Source of the DNA: an uncultured Microscilla sp.
GTDB taxonomy: Bacteria > Bacteroidota > Bacteroidia > Cytophagales > Microscillaceae
Reading direction: 5' to 3'
DNA length: 64,000 nucleotides
NCBI RefSeq assembly: GCF_947493425.1
Contig: NZ_CANLRP010000003.1
Coordinates: forward strand, 62,001-126,000
Shown here piece by piece: positions 36,450-43,982 of the stretch. A model generated the notes under the pieces. The model did not search any database, had not been told where the DNA came from, and saw only the letters and a list, made by a program, of their open reading frames with translations. A program made the translations under genes and the position numbers. The stretch's first letter is position 1; each line of letters opens with the position of its first letter.

Positions 36450-36842
36450 TCAGCAAATATTAGGGTTTTCCGGATCTTTTGCCAGTTCCCAAAAGGTATC
36501 AGCCTTGTCTTCCTCTTCACGGTCGTTGCAGGGAAAATCTTTTTCTATCAGCACGTGTAAACGTTGCGCTGTTTTGGGCAGCTCCTGGTATGCTTCAATG
36601 CCTACTTGTGAAGTATTGATCCAGGTGTTGGCAATGTTTGCTGGCAAGTATACAGTAATGTCGTTTTGCTGAAAAGTAGCATTTACCTGAGCATTATCTG
36701 CCACTATTTGTAAAGAAAATGTAAGCGTTGTTTGAGGAGAAAATTGCACGGATTCGCTGACTGTTTTTTGTTGCTGTAGTGTGTCTAAATCCGATTTTCT
36801 CACCCTTATTCGTAAGCTGTTATGTGCACAACGTAATTTCAT
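36450..36842 (-). CDS. DUF7009-type protein
   Basis: A soluble protein of 130 residues beginning MKLRCAHNSLRIRVRKSDL, a start I recognise as typical of DUF7009. The rest is beta-rich (TTLTFSLQIVADN, NDITVYLPANIAN) with an acidic end, including several Cys residues. Function is unknown. It stands apart from ftsL by 185 bases, and gene-free sequence follows upstream. Confidence 0.65.
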   Translation of the reverse strand: MKLRCAHNSLRIRVRKSDLDTLQQQKTVSESVQFSPQTTLTFSLQIVADNAQVNATFQQNDITVYLPANIANTWINTSQVGIEAYQELPKTAQRLHVLIEKDFPCNDREEEDKADTFWELAKDPENPNIC

Positions 36843-37195
36843 TATTTTATTGGTTTTTAATGGTCGATAGCTTCTACAGTTGCAAGCTTCAAGCTGATTA
36901 AAGCACCGATATGCGTTGGAATCTAAGGACTTGCGACTTGTCGCTAGAACCTTGCCCCTGTTCTTGTATCTAACTGTAAAGATTGTAAATAAATACTTTA
37001 TGAACTTTGTGGTTACCAGTAGAACAGGGTATAACTAGTCTAGTACCTAGAGCCTAGCCGCTAGTACCTTATGAAGGCTTCTAACTACGCTTTTTATAAG
37101 TTACTAAAAATCAACGTGATAGAAAAAGTGTAGTTACCTGTCGAACAGGGTGTACCTAAAACCTTGCACCTAGTCCCTAGAACCTTGTCGGGCTT
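36843..37195. other. Gene-free stretch with degenerate tags
   Basis: 353 bases with repeated tags such as GAACAGGG (twice), CTAGAACCTTG and TAGTACCT, in loose tandem. It includes the dispersed repeat at 36903-36933. A related GAATAGGGTG tag recurs at about 59412. No gene is seen. Confidence 0.55.
36903..36933 (-). repeat. CAAGTCCTTAGAT repeat family, copy 2
   Basis: Reverse-strand copy of the 31-base unit, matching 11615-11645 and 59193-59223 over most positions, including CAAGTCCTTAGAT and CATATCGGTGC. Confidence 0.75.
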
Positions 37196-37945
37196 TTAAC
37201 TATTCCAAATTTCCCAGGCTTTTTCGGCCTGAAGGTGCAACATTTCCAATCCATTGATTGCCTTGGCACCTTGTGCCATCCCCTTTTTCATAAACAAGGT
37301 TTGTTCAGGATTATATACCAGGTCAAACAGCAAGTGCTGAGTGCCCAATGCCTCATAAGGTAGTGCCGGGCAAGCGTCTGTATGAGGATGCATCCCCAAT
37401 GGTGTTGTATTGACTATAATCTGGCGACTTTTAATTAAGCTGGGGCTTATCTCCTGATAACTTATTTGCTGGGGTTGGTCGGGTGATGGTTTACGCGATA
37501 CCACTTGGTAATTCAGGTTTAAATCATCAAAAGCTGCCATGACAGCTTTTGATGCCCCACCCGAACCCAAAACCAATGCTTGAGTAGTGGGCGTAAGGGG
37601 AACCCTTGTATTGAGCAAAGATTGTTTAAAGCCAAAGTAGTCAGAGTTGTATCCGGTTTTTTTTCCGTCAGCATCAATTTTAATCACATTTACAGCACCT
37701 ACTTGTTTGGCCGAAGCATCTAAGTGGTCTAGCAAAGGGATGACAGCCTGTTTGTGAGGAATGGTCACGTTTAACCCTACCAAATGAGCCGTCTGACCAA
37801 TCAATTGAGGTAAATCATCTACTGAAGGCAACGGATATAACTCGTAATTTGCCTGAGCAATTTGTTCCCGTTCAAACTTTTCGCTAAAATACTTTTTAGA
37901 AAAGGAGTGGGAGAGGGGGAAACCGATCAAACCAAATTGGCGCAT
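37196..37945 (-). CDS. aroE: Shikimate dehydrogenase
   Basis: Reduces 3-dehydroshikimate to shikimate with NADPH in aromatic amino-acid synthesis. The 249 residues show GLIGFPLSHSFSKKYF (substrate-binding Ser residues), GLNVTIPHKQAV with catalytic Lys, and the nucleotide motif VLGSGGASKAV. NGLEMLHLQA is typical of the C-terminus. It is slightly shorter than E. coli AroE but complete. The DUF368 gene lies 32 bases upstream on the same strand, so the two may be co-transcribed. Confidence 0.93.
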   Translation of the reverse strand: MRQFGLIGFPLSHSFSKKYFSEKFEREQIAQANYELYPLPSVDDLPQLIGQTAHLVGLNVTIPHKQAVIPLLDHLDASAKQVGAVNVIKIDADGKKTGYNSDYFGFKQSLLNTRVPLTPTTQALVLGSGGASKAVMAAFDDLNLNYQVVSRKPSPDQPQQISYQEISPSLIKSRQIIVNTTPLGMHPHTDACPALPYEALGTQHLLFDLVYNPEQTLFMKKGMAQGAKAINGLEMLHLQAEKAWEIWNS

Positions 37946-37977
37946 ATTTTTTATTTTACTCGTTTGTTATTGTTCTT

Positions 37978-38901
37978 TTAATTCACCTGCTTAGGAGCCA
38001 AGCGCTCTATAATATATACCAATGCAAAGCCTACTACTGCAAATATGATGGCATACATTAGGTAAGGGTTACCCTCAAATTGTGACGGTAAAATGCTTTT
38101 TTCAAGCAATGGTTTTACTTTGCCGTGGCTATCTGTGTAGGTTTCTAGCACCTTCTTCCAAGGCCAAACCTTGTTGAGCGAGCCAATCATAATGCCAATC
38201 AAAAATATAATGGTAAGGTTGTAATACCTTTTCAACATCCAGCCCAATAAGTGAGAAAACGATAAAATACCCACAACACATCCACTCATAAAAACAGCTA
38301 TAATGCTGATTTTAAACTCTTTGAGTGCCGCCAGAATAAAAGTATACTTACCCAGTAATACTAATATGAAGCTGCCCGATATGCCTGGTAAAATCATCGC
38401 ACAGATGGCAACCATGCCGGCAACAAACACAAACCACATTGCCTCACTGGTTTGTGCGCCTGATGTAATAGTAATAAAGTAGGCAAGTACAACACCTACA
38501 ATACCTGCGACGATGCCACCTATTGACCATTGAGTGACTTGTTTGCCTACCAAGAGGGCAGAGGCAATGATTAGCCCAAAAAAGAAAGACCAGAGTTGGA
38601 TAGGGAAGTGCTCTAACAGGTAGGTGAGCAACTTAGCCAATGACAATACAGCTATCATAATTCCCCCAAATACCGCAGCAAGAAAATTACCGTTGATTTT
38701 TTGCCAAAAATCACCAATTTTAAACTTAAGTAATAAGCCAAGTGCTTGACCATCTACCGAGCGAATAGAGTCTAGTAACTCTTGATAAATACCTGTAATA
38801 AAAGCTATAGTTCCTCCCGAAACACCAGGCACTACATCTGCCGAGCCCATTCCTACACCTTTCAAAAGTAATAGCAGGTAATCTTTGAGTGTTCTTTGCA
38901 T
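37978..38901 (-). CDS. DUF368 membrane protein (undecaprenyl phosphate transporter family)
   Basis: The 307 residues form about eight to ten hydrophobic segments. The N-terminal signature is KGVGMGSADVVPGVSGGTIA, and a second similar motif MILPGISGSFILVLLGKY lies mid-protein. DUF368 proteins have been shown in other bacteria to recycle undecaprenyl phosphate across the membrane. Applied here, that supports cell-wall and capsule synthesis. Assignment to the family is firm, and the specific transport role is inferred from the family. Confidence 0.88.
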   Translation of the reverse strand: MQRTLKDYLLLLLKGVGMGSADVVPGVSGGTIAFITGIYQELLDSIRSVDGQALGLLLKFKIGDFWQKINGNFLAAVFGGIMIAVLSLAKLLTYLLEHFPIQLWSFFFGLIIASALLVGKQVTQWSIGGIVAGIVGVVLAYFITITSGAQTSEAMWFVFVAGMVAICAMILPGISGSFILVLLGKYTFILAALKEFKISIIAVFMSGCVVGILSFSHLLGWMLKRYYNLTIIFLIGIMIGSLNKVWPWKKVLETYTDSHGKVKPLLEKSILPSQFEGNPYLMYAIIFAVVGFALVYIIERLAPKQVN

Positions 38902-38994
38902 GATTGCTTAAAATGAGTGCATACCTAGCCCAAATACCATGGGTGTTTTGATAGGTATGTATAATAAAGGTTTGTTAAATAAACAGAAGGGTAA

Positions 38995-39113
38995 AAGGCT
39001 GTCTCATAAGTCAAAGGTTGCCAAATTTTATGCCTGCCAGGTTTTAAAACCTGGCAGGTATGGCTAGTATTTAGAAGAATATTCTCCTAAAACCTATTAT
39101 AAGACAGGCCCTT
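38995..39113. repeat. MITE-like palindromic element
   Basis: Terminal arms AAGGCTGTCTCATAA (38995-39009) and TTATAAGACAGGCCCTT (39097-39113) are inverted repeats. At the centre, 39033-39058 is a perfect 26-base palindrome around TTTTAAAA. The 119-bp unit has no reading frame. It lies between the DUF368 gene start and the ComA-like gene stop, and could also work as a terminator for the latter's upstream neighbours. Confidence 0.7.
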
Positions 39114-39120
39114 AATTTTT

Positions 39121-39882
39121 TTATACATTCAAAAAATGATTGAATGTATCGCCGCGTAAACCTAAACGGAGAGTTTCTAAGGGGATAATATCGTTAGAAG
39201 CGATGTTACCCAGGTTTACATTGCTGCCAATTAACTTGATAAACCAAGCTTGTTGGGCTTTTTGGGGTGCTTCCCAGATAATTTTTTCATAGGGGATTTT
39301 GGTCAGTATCTCCTGAACCAGTCCTGAGCGAACCTCGCCAGAAGAGCGAAACAAACCTACGCTACCACTTTCGCGGGCTTCACCTATCACTTTCCACGCG
39401 CCAGCATCCAGTTCTGCCTGCATTAATTCAATCCATTGATAAGGAGGAATAATTTTCTCGACATCTTTTGAGCCAACTTCCGAGAGCACTGTCACTTGCT
39501 GGGCAAGTGTGCTTACATATTTACATTTTTCTTCGTGTGGCAACTCTATCGATCCGTCAGACACTTCTGCCAACGAAAGGTTATACTTGTCCAATACCCT
39601 GCGGTAGTCATCAAACTGACCCCTTGCAAGGAATGCTTCAAACAATGTTCCCCCAAAGTACACCGGAATATCGGCGCTTTGATAGACTTCTATTTTTTCT
39701 TTGAGATTGGGAGTTACATAAGAAGTTGCCCACCCCATTTTAACCATATCGATATGAACGCCAGCAGTCTCGATCATATCTTCTACCTGTCTGATGCTCA
39801 GACCTTTATCCATAATCATGGATAACCCAATTTCGCGAGGTTTTACAGTACGTTCGGGCAGATTATTTAACGTATAATTCAT
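39121..39882 (-). CDS. Phosphosulfolactate synthase-like protein (ComA family)
   Basis: ComA adds sulfite to phosphoenolpyruvate to form phosphosulfolactate, the first step to coenzyme M in archaea. The 253 residues have a TIM-barrel pattern with GLSMIMDKGL, DMVKMGWATSYV, FGGTLFEAF, EVSDGSIEL and VIGEARESGSVG, in family order. In Bacteroidota the product is probably used for other sulfonates such as sulfonolipids, which is an inference. It lies 15 bases after a TPR gene on the same strand and is likely co-transcribed. Confidence 0.85.
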   Translation of the reverse strand: MNYTLNNLPERTVKPREIGLSMIMDKGLSIRQVEDMIETAGVHIDMVKMGWATSYVTPNLKEKIEVYQSADIPVYFGGTLFEAFLARGQFDDYRRVLDKYNLSLAEVSDGSIELPHEEKCKYVSTLAQQVTVLSEVGSKDVEKIIPPYQWIELMQAELDAGAWKVIGEARESGSVGLFRSSGEVRSGLVQEILTKIPYEKIIWEAPQKAQQAWFIKLIGSNVNLGNIASNDIIPLETLRLGLRGDTFNHFLNV

Positions 39883-39897
39883 GAACTAAGATATCAA

Positions 39898-41298
39898 TTA
39901 AAGAGTCTTGTATTGATCAATAATTTGATACAAAGCTTTTTGCGTCTCTAAGTCAGAGAAAAAGTCAAAAAGCATTGTATGTTTATCAAAGTCCAAAATT
40001 AAAGCATTTTCTAATAAATTAAAGGCTTGCTTGTATTTTCCTGTACTTATAAGGTAAGCTACTGCCCGATAATGTATTTCAGCGTTTTCGGGGCACTCAT
40101 CCAAGGCATCCAGCACCACTTCGGTGGCTTTGTCTATATAACCGTGATCATACATAGTGGTTGCCCACTTAAGCCATACTATGGGATTGTCAGGGGCAAG
40201 GTTACTAGCTTCTTCGTAAGCATCCAAACTGCTGAGGATATTGCCCATGGCAAATTCAGCGTCAGCAATGGCCAACCAGTAGTTTTCGTTGATACCATTG
40301 ATTTGAGTAGCCTTTCGAAAATAATGGAGTGACTCATAATATTTATTGAGCGAAAACAGGCATAAACCAGCTCTAAACCAGGCATCGTCCCATAGTTTAT
40401 CTACCTCCATTGCTTCTTTATAGTGTGTAATGGCAGCGTAATACTCTTTTTTGAGCTCAAAAGTATAAGCAAGCTTACAGTATAAGTCTGCTGAGAATGT
40501 TTCATGGAGCAAAGCGGTTTCAAAAGCTTTTTGTGCCTCGTCGTACCGCGAAAGCGTGATATAAATATTGCCTATTTCGATATACCCTGGGGCAAAATCG
40601 TCCTTAATCAAAGTAGAATACTCATAAGCATTCAGGGCATCTGTCATATTACCCAATTTGGCATAAGTCATACCGAGGTGGTACCAAGCCAAAAACGAAT
40701 AAGGGTTTTCATCTATAAATTTTTTATAATATTCCAGGCCATCTTCCAGGTTTCCGGTAATATCTAAACAATAGGCAAGCTCAAGTACTGCTGCCTCATT
40801 GTTTAAGTTGTGTTTCAAGGCTTTTTTATAAAATGCAATTGCCTTGTCATAAAATCCCATACTTTGGTAAGTATAACCGATGTTGTACAGTAACTCGTCT
40901 TTTTCGCTGGCAAACTTTAGCAAAAAGCCGTACACATCTATTGCTTCCTGATAATTGCCTAACTGCACATAAATATTTGCTTTCAAAAACAAAGTATCAT
41001 AGTCGGTAGGTTGGAAGGTGCTTATTTTTTCTACTAATTCCAGCGCTTGGTTGTATTTGTCAAGGTGGGTAAGTAGGTGGGCTTTTTCAAGTAATAACTC
41101 CATCGAGAAGGGGTACTGATGGCTGGCTATATTACAAACTTGTAGCGCTTGCTTTATTTTGTTTTCCTGGCGATAATAGGTAATGACCATTTCATACACC
41201 TGAACATCAAAAAAATGTTGCTCATCATTTTCGAGCATCTGTTCAAACCTCTCGACCACTTCTAAAACATTGTCGTCATTTTTGAAATCATCTACCAT
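39898..41298 (-). CDS. TPR-repeat protein
   Basis: The 466 residues are built almost wholly of tandem tetratricopeptide repeats, about twelve. Examples are YNQALELVEKISTFQPTDYD, YQEAIDVYGFLLKFA and YYAAITHYKEAMEVDKLWDD. No signal peptide or membrane helix is seen, so it should be cytoplasmic. TPRs bind proteins. The partner is unknown. It is the first gene of a pair with the ComA-like enzyme. Confidence 0.85.
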   Translation of the reverse strand: MVDDFKNDDNVLEVVERFEQMLENDEQHFFDVQVYEMVITYYRQENKIKQALQVCNIASHQYPFSMELLLEKAHLLTHLDKYNQALELVEKISTFQPTDYDTLFLKANIYVQLGNYQEAIDVYGFLLKFASEKDELLYNIGYTYQSMGFYDKAIAFYKKALKHNLNNEAAVLELAYCLDITGNLEDGLEYYKKFIDENPYSFLAWYHLGMTYAKLGNMTDALNAYEYSTLIKDDFAPGYIEIGNIYITLSRYDEAQKAFETALLHETFSADLYCKLAYTFELKKEYYAAITHYKEAMEVDKLWDDAWFRAGLCLFSLNKYYESLHYFRKATQINGINENYWLAIADAEFAMGNILSSLDAYEEASNLAPDNPIVWLKWATTMYDHGYIDKATEVVLDALDECPENAEIHYRAVAYLISTGKYKQAFNLLENALILDFDKHTMLFDFFSDLETQKALYQIIDQYKTL

Positions 41299-42188
41299 AT
41301 TGCTAATAAATATTTGCTCATAGAATTGTTGATAACTTATTCAAAGATAGCTAAAAGAAATAGAATTTACTTACTGTGTGTAATAATATTTAGATTTAAA
41401 GAACATTCTGTAAATGCAAATTTGCAAATATGATAATTAAAACTATTGCTTTAAAATATATGAATATTGTTAGAAACAAATGGCAATTATGCTATGGTAT
41501 CCAAAGTCTGCCAGTTTTGATAATTGAAAGTATCAAAACTTTTATTATCAGTGCTTTATGTAGAGTAGAGCTTTCTTGTAAAAAAAGAGAATGATTGGAT
41601 ACCTTGAACGTCAAGCCCCACTACAACACCCTTTTGTCATTCTGAATAAAATGAAGAATTTGGTGGTATTTTACTGCCTGGATACACTTACTTGCTCCAG
41701 GTACCACAGCTACAAATTCCTCCAGTTGTCATCAGCATAGGGCTTTCTCATAAAAAATGAGAAACCTCGCTGTAGCCTGCAAAGTTCGAGGTTTTGATCG
41801 GGCGTGGAGACACCGCCCCTTGAGGTCAAGCTCGGAATGTACTTGGGTATATTCTCTTAAAGAGCCACCTCATACACACGCGAGGACGCGTGCGCCAGCC
41901 GTTGCTTATATCACACAAAAATGTTTGTAATATCTCTTTGGAATGCTGCAAATGGGGTAATCATTGGCTATAAAACGCTGTTTTTTTGATAAGAAAATTA
42001 CCCCTATCCAATCAAACACTTAGAGCTTGTTTAAATTTTCGGTTATAGGAGGTTTTACGATGAGTTTTTGGATTAGATGCGCCAGATTTTGAAGAACCGA
42101 TGGCTAGAGCTATGCTCTGCCGAGCTCAGCGAAGCTAAATAGCAACGCTATTGCTGAAAAATCTGGCAAAAAAAATCGCGTAAAATAC
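41299..42188. other. Large repeat-rich intergenic region
   Basis: 890 bases without a credible gene. It holds the hairpin element starting at 42022 and a stretch at 41783-41815 (GGTTTTGATCGGGCGTGGAG) resembling the inner hairpin of the element before the CHAT array. The part 41380-41760 looks like degraded sequence, with nothing recognised. Confidence 0.55.
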
Positions 42189-42215
42189 CTAATCATTGAA
42201 TTTTAAACAAGCTCT
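42022..42215. repeat. AGAGCTTGTT-ended hairpin element, overlapping a gene end
   Basis: Terminal arms AGAGCTTGTTTAAA and its complement at 42206-42215 and inward, plus an inner inverted pair GCCAGATTTT (42081-42090) with AAAATCTGGC (42158-42167), form a long imperfect palindrome. Copy C of the CCGAAGCTACAG family (42095-42135) lies inside. The right end runs into the epimerase coding region by 27 bases. The ends resemble those of the element at 61111-61265. Confidence 0.7.
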
Positions 42216-43193
42216 TAAATGATTGTGTTGGGCTAATTCTGCACACGCCCAGTTGATACTTTCCTGAAGAGGCTTGAACTGAAAGTTGAGGGTGTCAATG
42301 ATTTTATCATTTTTATAATAAAAGTGTTTTTGTGACATATACGCAGTTTCTTTACTAATGAAAGGAGGTTTACGGGTAAAAAAGGATTGTAATAATGCTC
42401 CACGCCAGGCAAGTGCGGCAATAAGTGGGGTTACTTTTATATAAGGTGCACGCTTATTGAAAGTTTTTGCAATCTTCTCAAACAATTCTTTGAACGAAAT
42501 ATTTCCAGCGTTTACTATGTAGCGTTCTCCAGTATACTCTCCAATAAACAATTGATATACTATTTCGGCTACATCCCTTACATCTACATAGTTGAGGCTG
42601 CCAGCTGCATAAAACTTCTTCTCGTCCCAAACATACTTAAACAACTGAGTACTGCTGCGTTCCCAGGGGCTGGGACCCAATATCAACGAAGGGTTTACCA
42701 CAATACTATTTAAGCCCTCTACATGCCCCCGCCACACTTCCATTTCTGCCAAATATTTGGTTTGGGCATAGTGTGTATTAAATTTTGAAGGTTCCCATTG
42801 GGCTTTTTCGTCTATTACCTCAGCATTTTTTCTTCGTCCCAATGCCGCTACTGAGCTTATAAAAACTAACTTTTCTATGCCTAATTCCAGGCTGATATTT
42901 ACAACATTGGCGGTACCCTCTATATTCACCTTATACATCAAATCCTTGGTCTTAGGGGTAAAAGACACAAGCGCAGCACTATGAATTACCTGTTTTGCCC
43001 CCTGCATTACATCATACAGTCGCGATACATCCAGCACATCACCCTCTACCCATTCTATTTGGTCTTTGATATCTGTCAGGTAATGCAAATTGCTATCTTT
43101 ACGGCGTAAAGCCCTCACAGAGTGTCCGGCAGCCAATAACCGCCGGGCAATAAAACTCCCTACTAAACCGCTGCATCCGGTAATAAAAATCAT
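42189..43193 (-). CDS. NAD-dependent epimerase/dehydratase (extended SDR)
   Basis: The 334 residues begin with the Rossmann motif ITGCSGLVGSFIA and hold the SDR catalytic pair in YAQTK near 140. The family acts on nucleotide sugars or flavonol-like and sterol substrates. The dihydroflavonol-reductase-like subgroup looks closest, by inference. It lies next to capsule genes on the same strand, so a sugar substrate is plausible. The final residues before the stop (about RACLKFND) are encoded by the right end of the mobile-looking hairpin element. The original C-terminus was probably replaced. Confidence 0.85.
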   Translation of the reverse strand: MIFITGCSGLVGSFIARRLLAAGHSVRALRRKDSNLHYLTDIKDQIEWVEGDVLDVSRLYDVMQGAKQVIHSAALVSFTPKTKDLMYKVNIEGTANVVNISLELGIEKLVFISSVAALGRRKNAEVIDEKAQWEPSKFNTHYAQTKYLAEMEVWRGHVEGLNSIVVNPSLILGPSPWERSSTQLFKYVWDEKKFYAAGSLNYVDVRDVAEIVYQLFIGEYTGERYIVNAGNISFKELFEKIAKTFNKRAPYIKVTPLIAALAWRGALLQSFFTRKPPFISKETAYMSQKHFYYKNDKIIDTLNFQFKPLQESINWACAELAQHNHLRACLKFND

Positions 43194-43230
43194 AGATTAA
43201 CTTATAATGGTTTGAATGCCGGAAAGTTAA

Positions 43231-43971
43231 TTAGAGTTGGTTATTAATTAAAGTAAGGTGCTGTAATTTTTGGTAATATTTCTTTTTCTGTATTCTTCTT
43301 AGACTCTCCAGGTGGCGTTTGCCGTGGCAGTCAGAACCCGCCAAGTTAACCATTTTGTTGTCTATCAGTTTTTCGGCTAGTTTTTGGGCAGGTTTGCCAT
43401 AATAGCCTTCCAATGAGTTGAGGTTAATTTGTAGAAGAACTCCTTGTTTGTGTATTTTTTTTACAAGATCAAAGTCATTGTGTAGGTAAGTGTAGCGCTC
43501 GGGATGTGCCATTACTGGTTTGTACCCTTGAGCTTGCAGTTTGAACAAGACATCAAAAAATTGATTAGGCTTATTCATAAAAGAGGTCTCAAACAATAAA
43601 TATTGTTCGCCAAAGGTAAGCAAAGGTACCTTTCGGTTTACCTGATGTATAAACCAGTCATCCATATAATATTCTGCCGCAGCGTCTATTTCAATGTCAA
43701 CTTGGTGTTCCTTGGCTTTGCTTCGTAGTCTTCTGAGCTTTGAATGAATTATTTCAGGAGTATTCCTGTAAAAATCGCTCATAATATGAGGAGTAGTGAT
43801 AACTTTTTGATAGCCCAAGGCTACAAATTCTTTCAATAACTCAATTGATTCTTCATAAGTTTTCGAACCATCATCTATAGCAGGCAAGAGGTGTGAATGG
43901 ATGTCTGTATGTATAAAAGGTTCAGACTTTTTTGAGCGGATGGTTGAATTATGTTTCCATAAATTCAGCAT
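43231..43971 (-). CDS. CpsB/YwqE-type tyrosine phosphatase (PHP domain)
   Basis: Dephosphorylates the tyrosine tail of the Wzc-type kinase, which cycles during polysaccharide export. The 246 residues form a PHP metal-dependent domain with HTDIHSHLLPAIDDGSKTYE, TTPHIMSDFY, MAHPERYTYL and GSDCHGKRHL, each giving metal-ligand His or Asp. Manganese or a similar metal is expected. It lies 11 bases after the kinase gene, so it is in the same operon. Confidence 0.9.
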   Translation of the reverse strand: MLNLWKHNSTIRSKKSEPFIHTDIHSHLLPAIDDGSKTYEESIELLKEFVALGYQKVITTPHIMSDFYRNTPEIIHSKLRRLRSKAKEHQVDIEIDAAAEYYMDDWFIHQVNRKVPLLTFGEQYLLFETSFMNKPNQFFDVLFKLQAQGYKPVMAHPERYTYLHNDFDLVKKIHKQGVLLQINLNSLEGYYGKPAQKLAEKLIDNKMVNLAGSDCHGKRHLESLRRIQKKKYYQKLQHLTLINNQL

Positions 43972-43982
43972 AAATTTTATTA

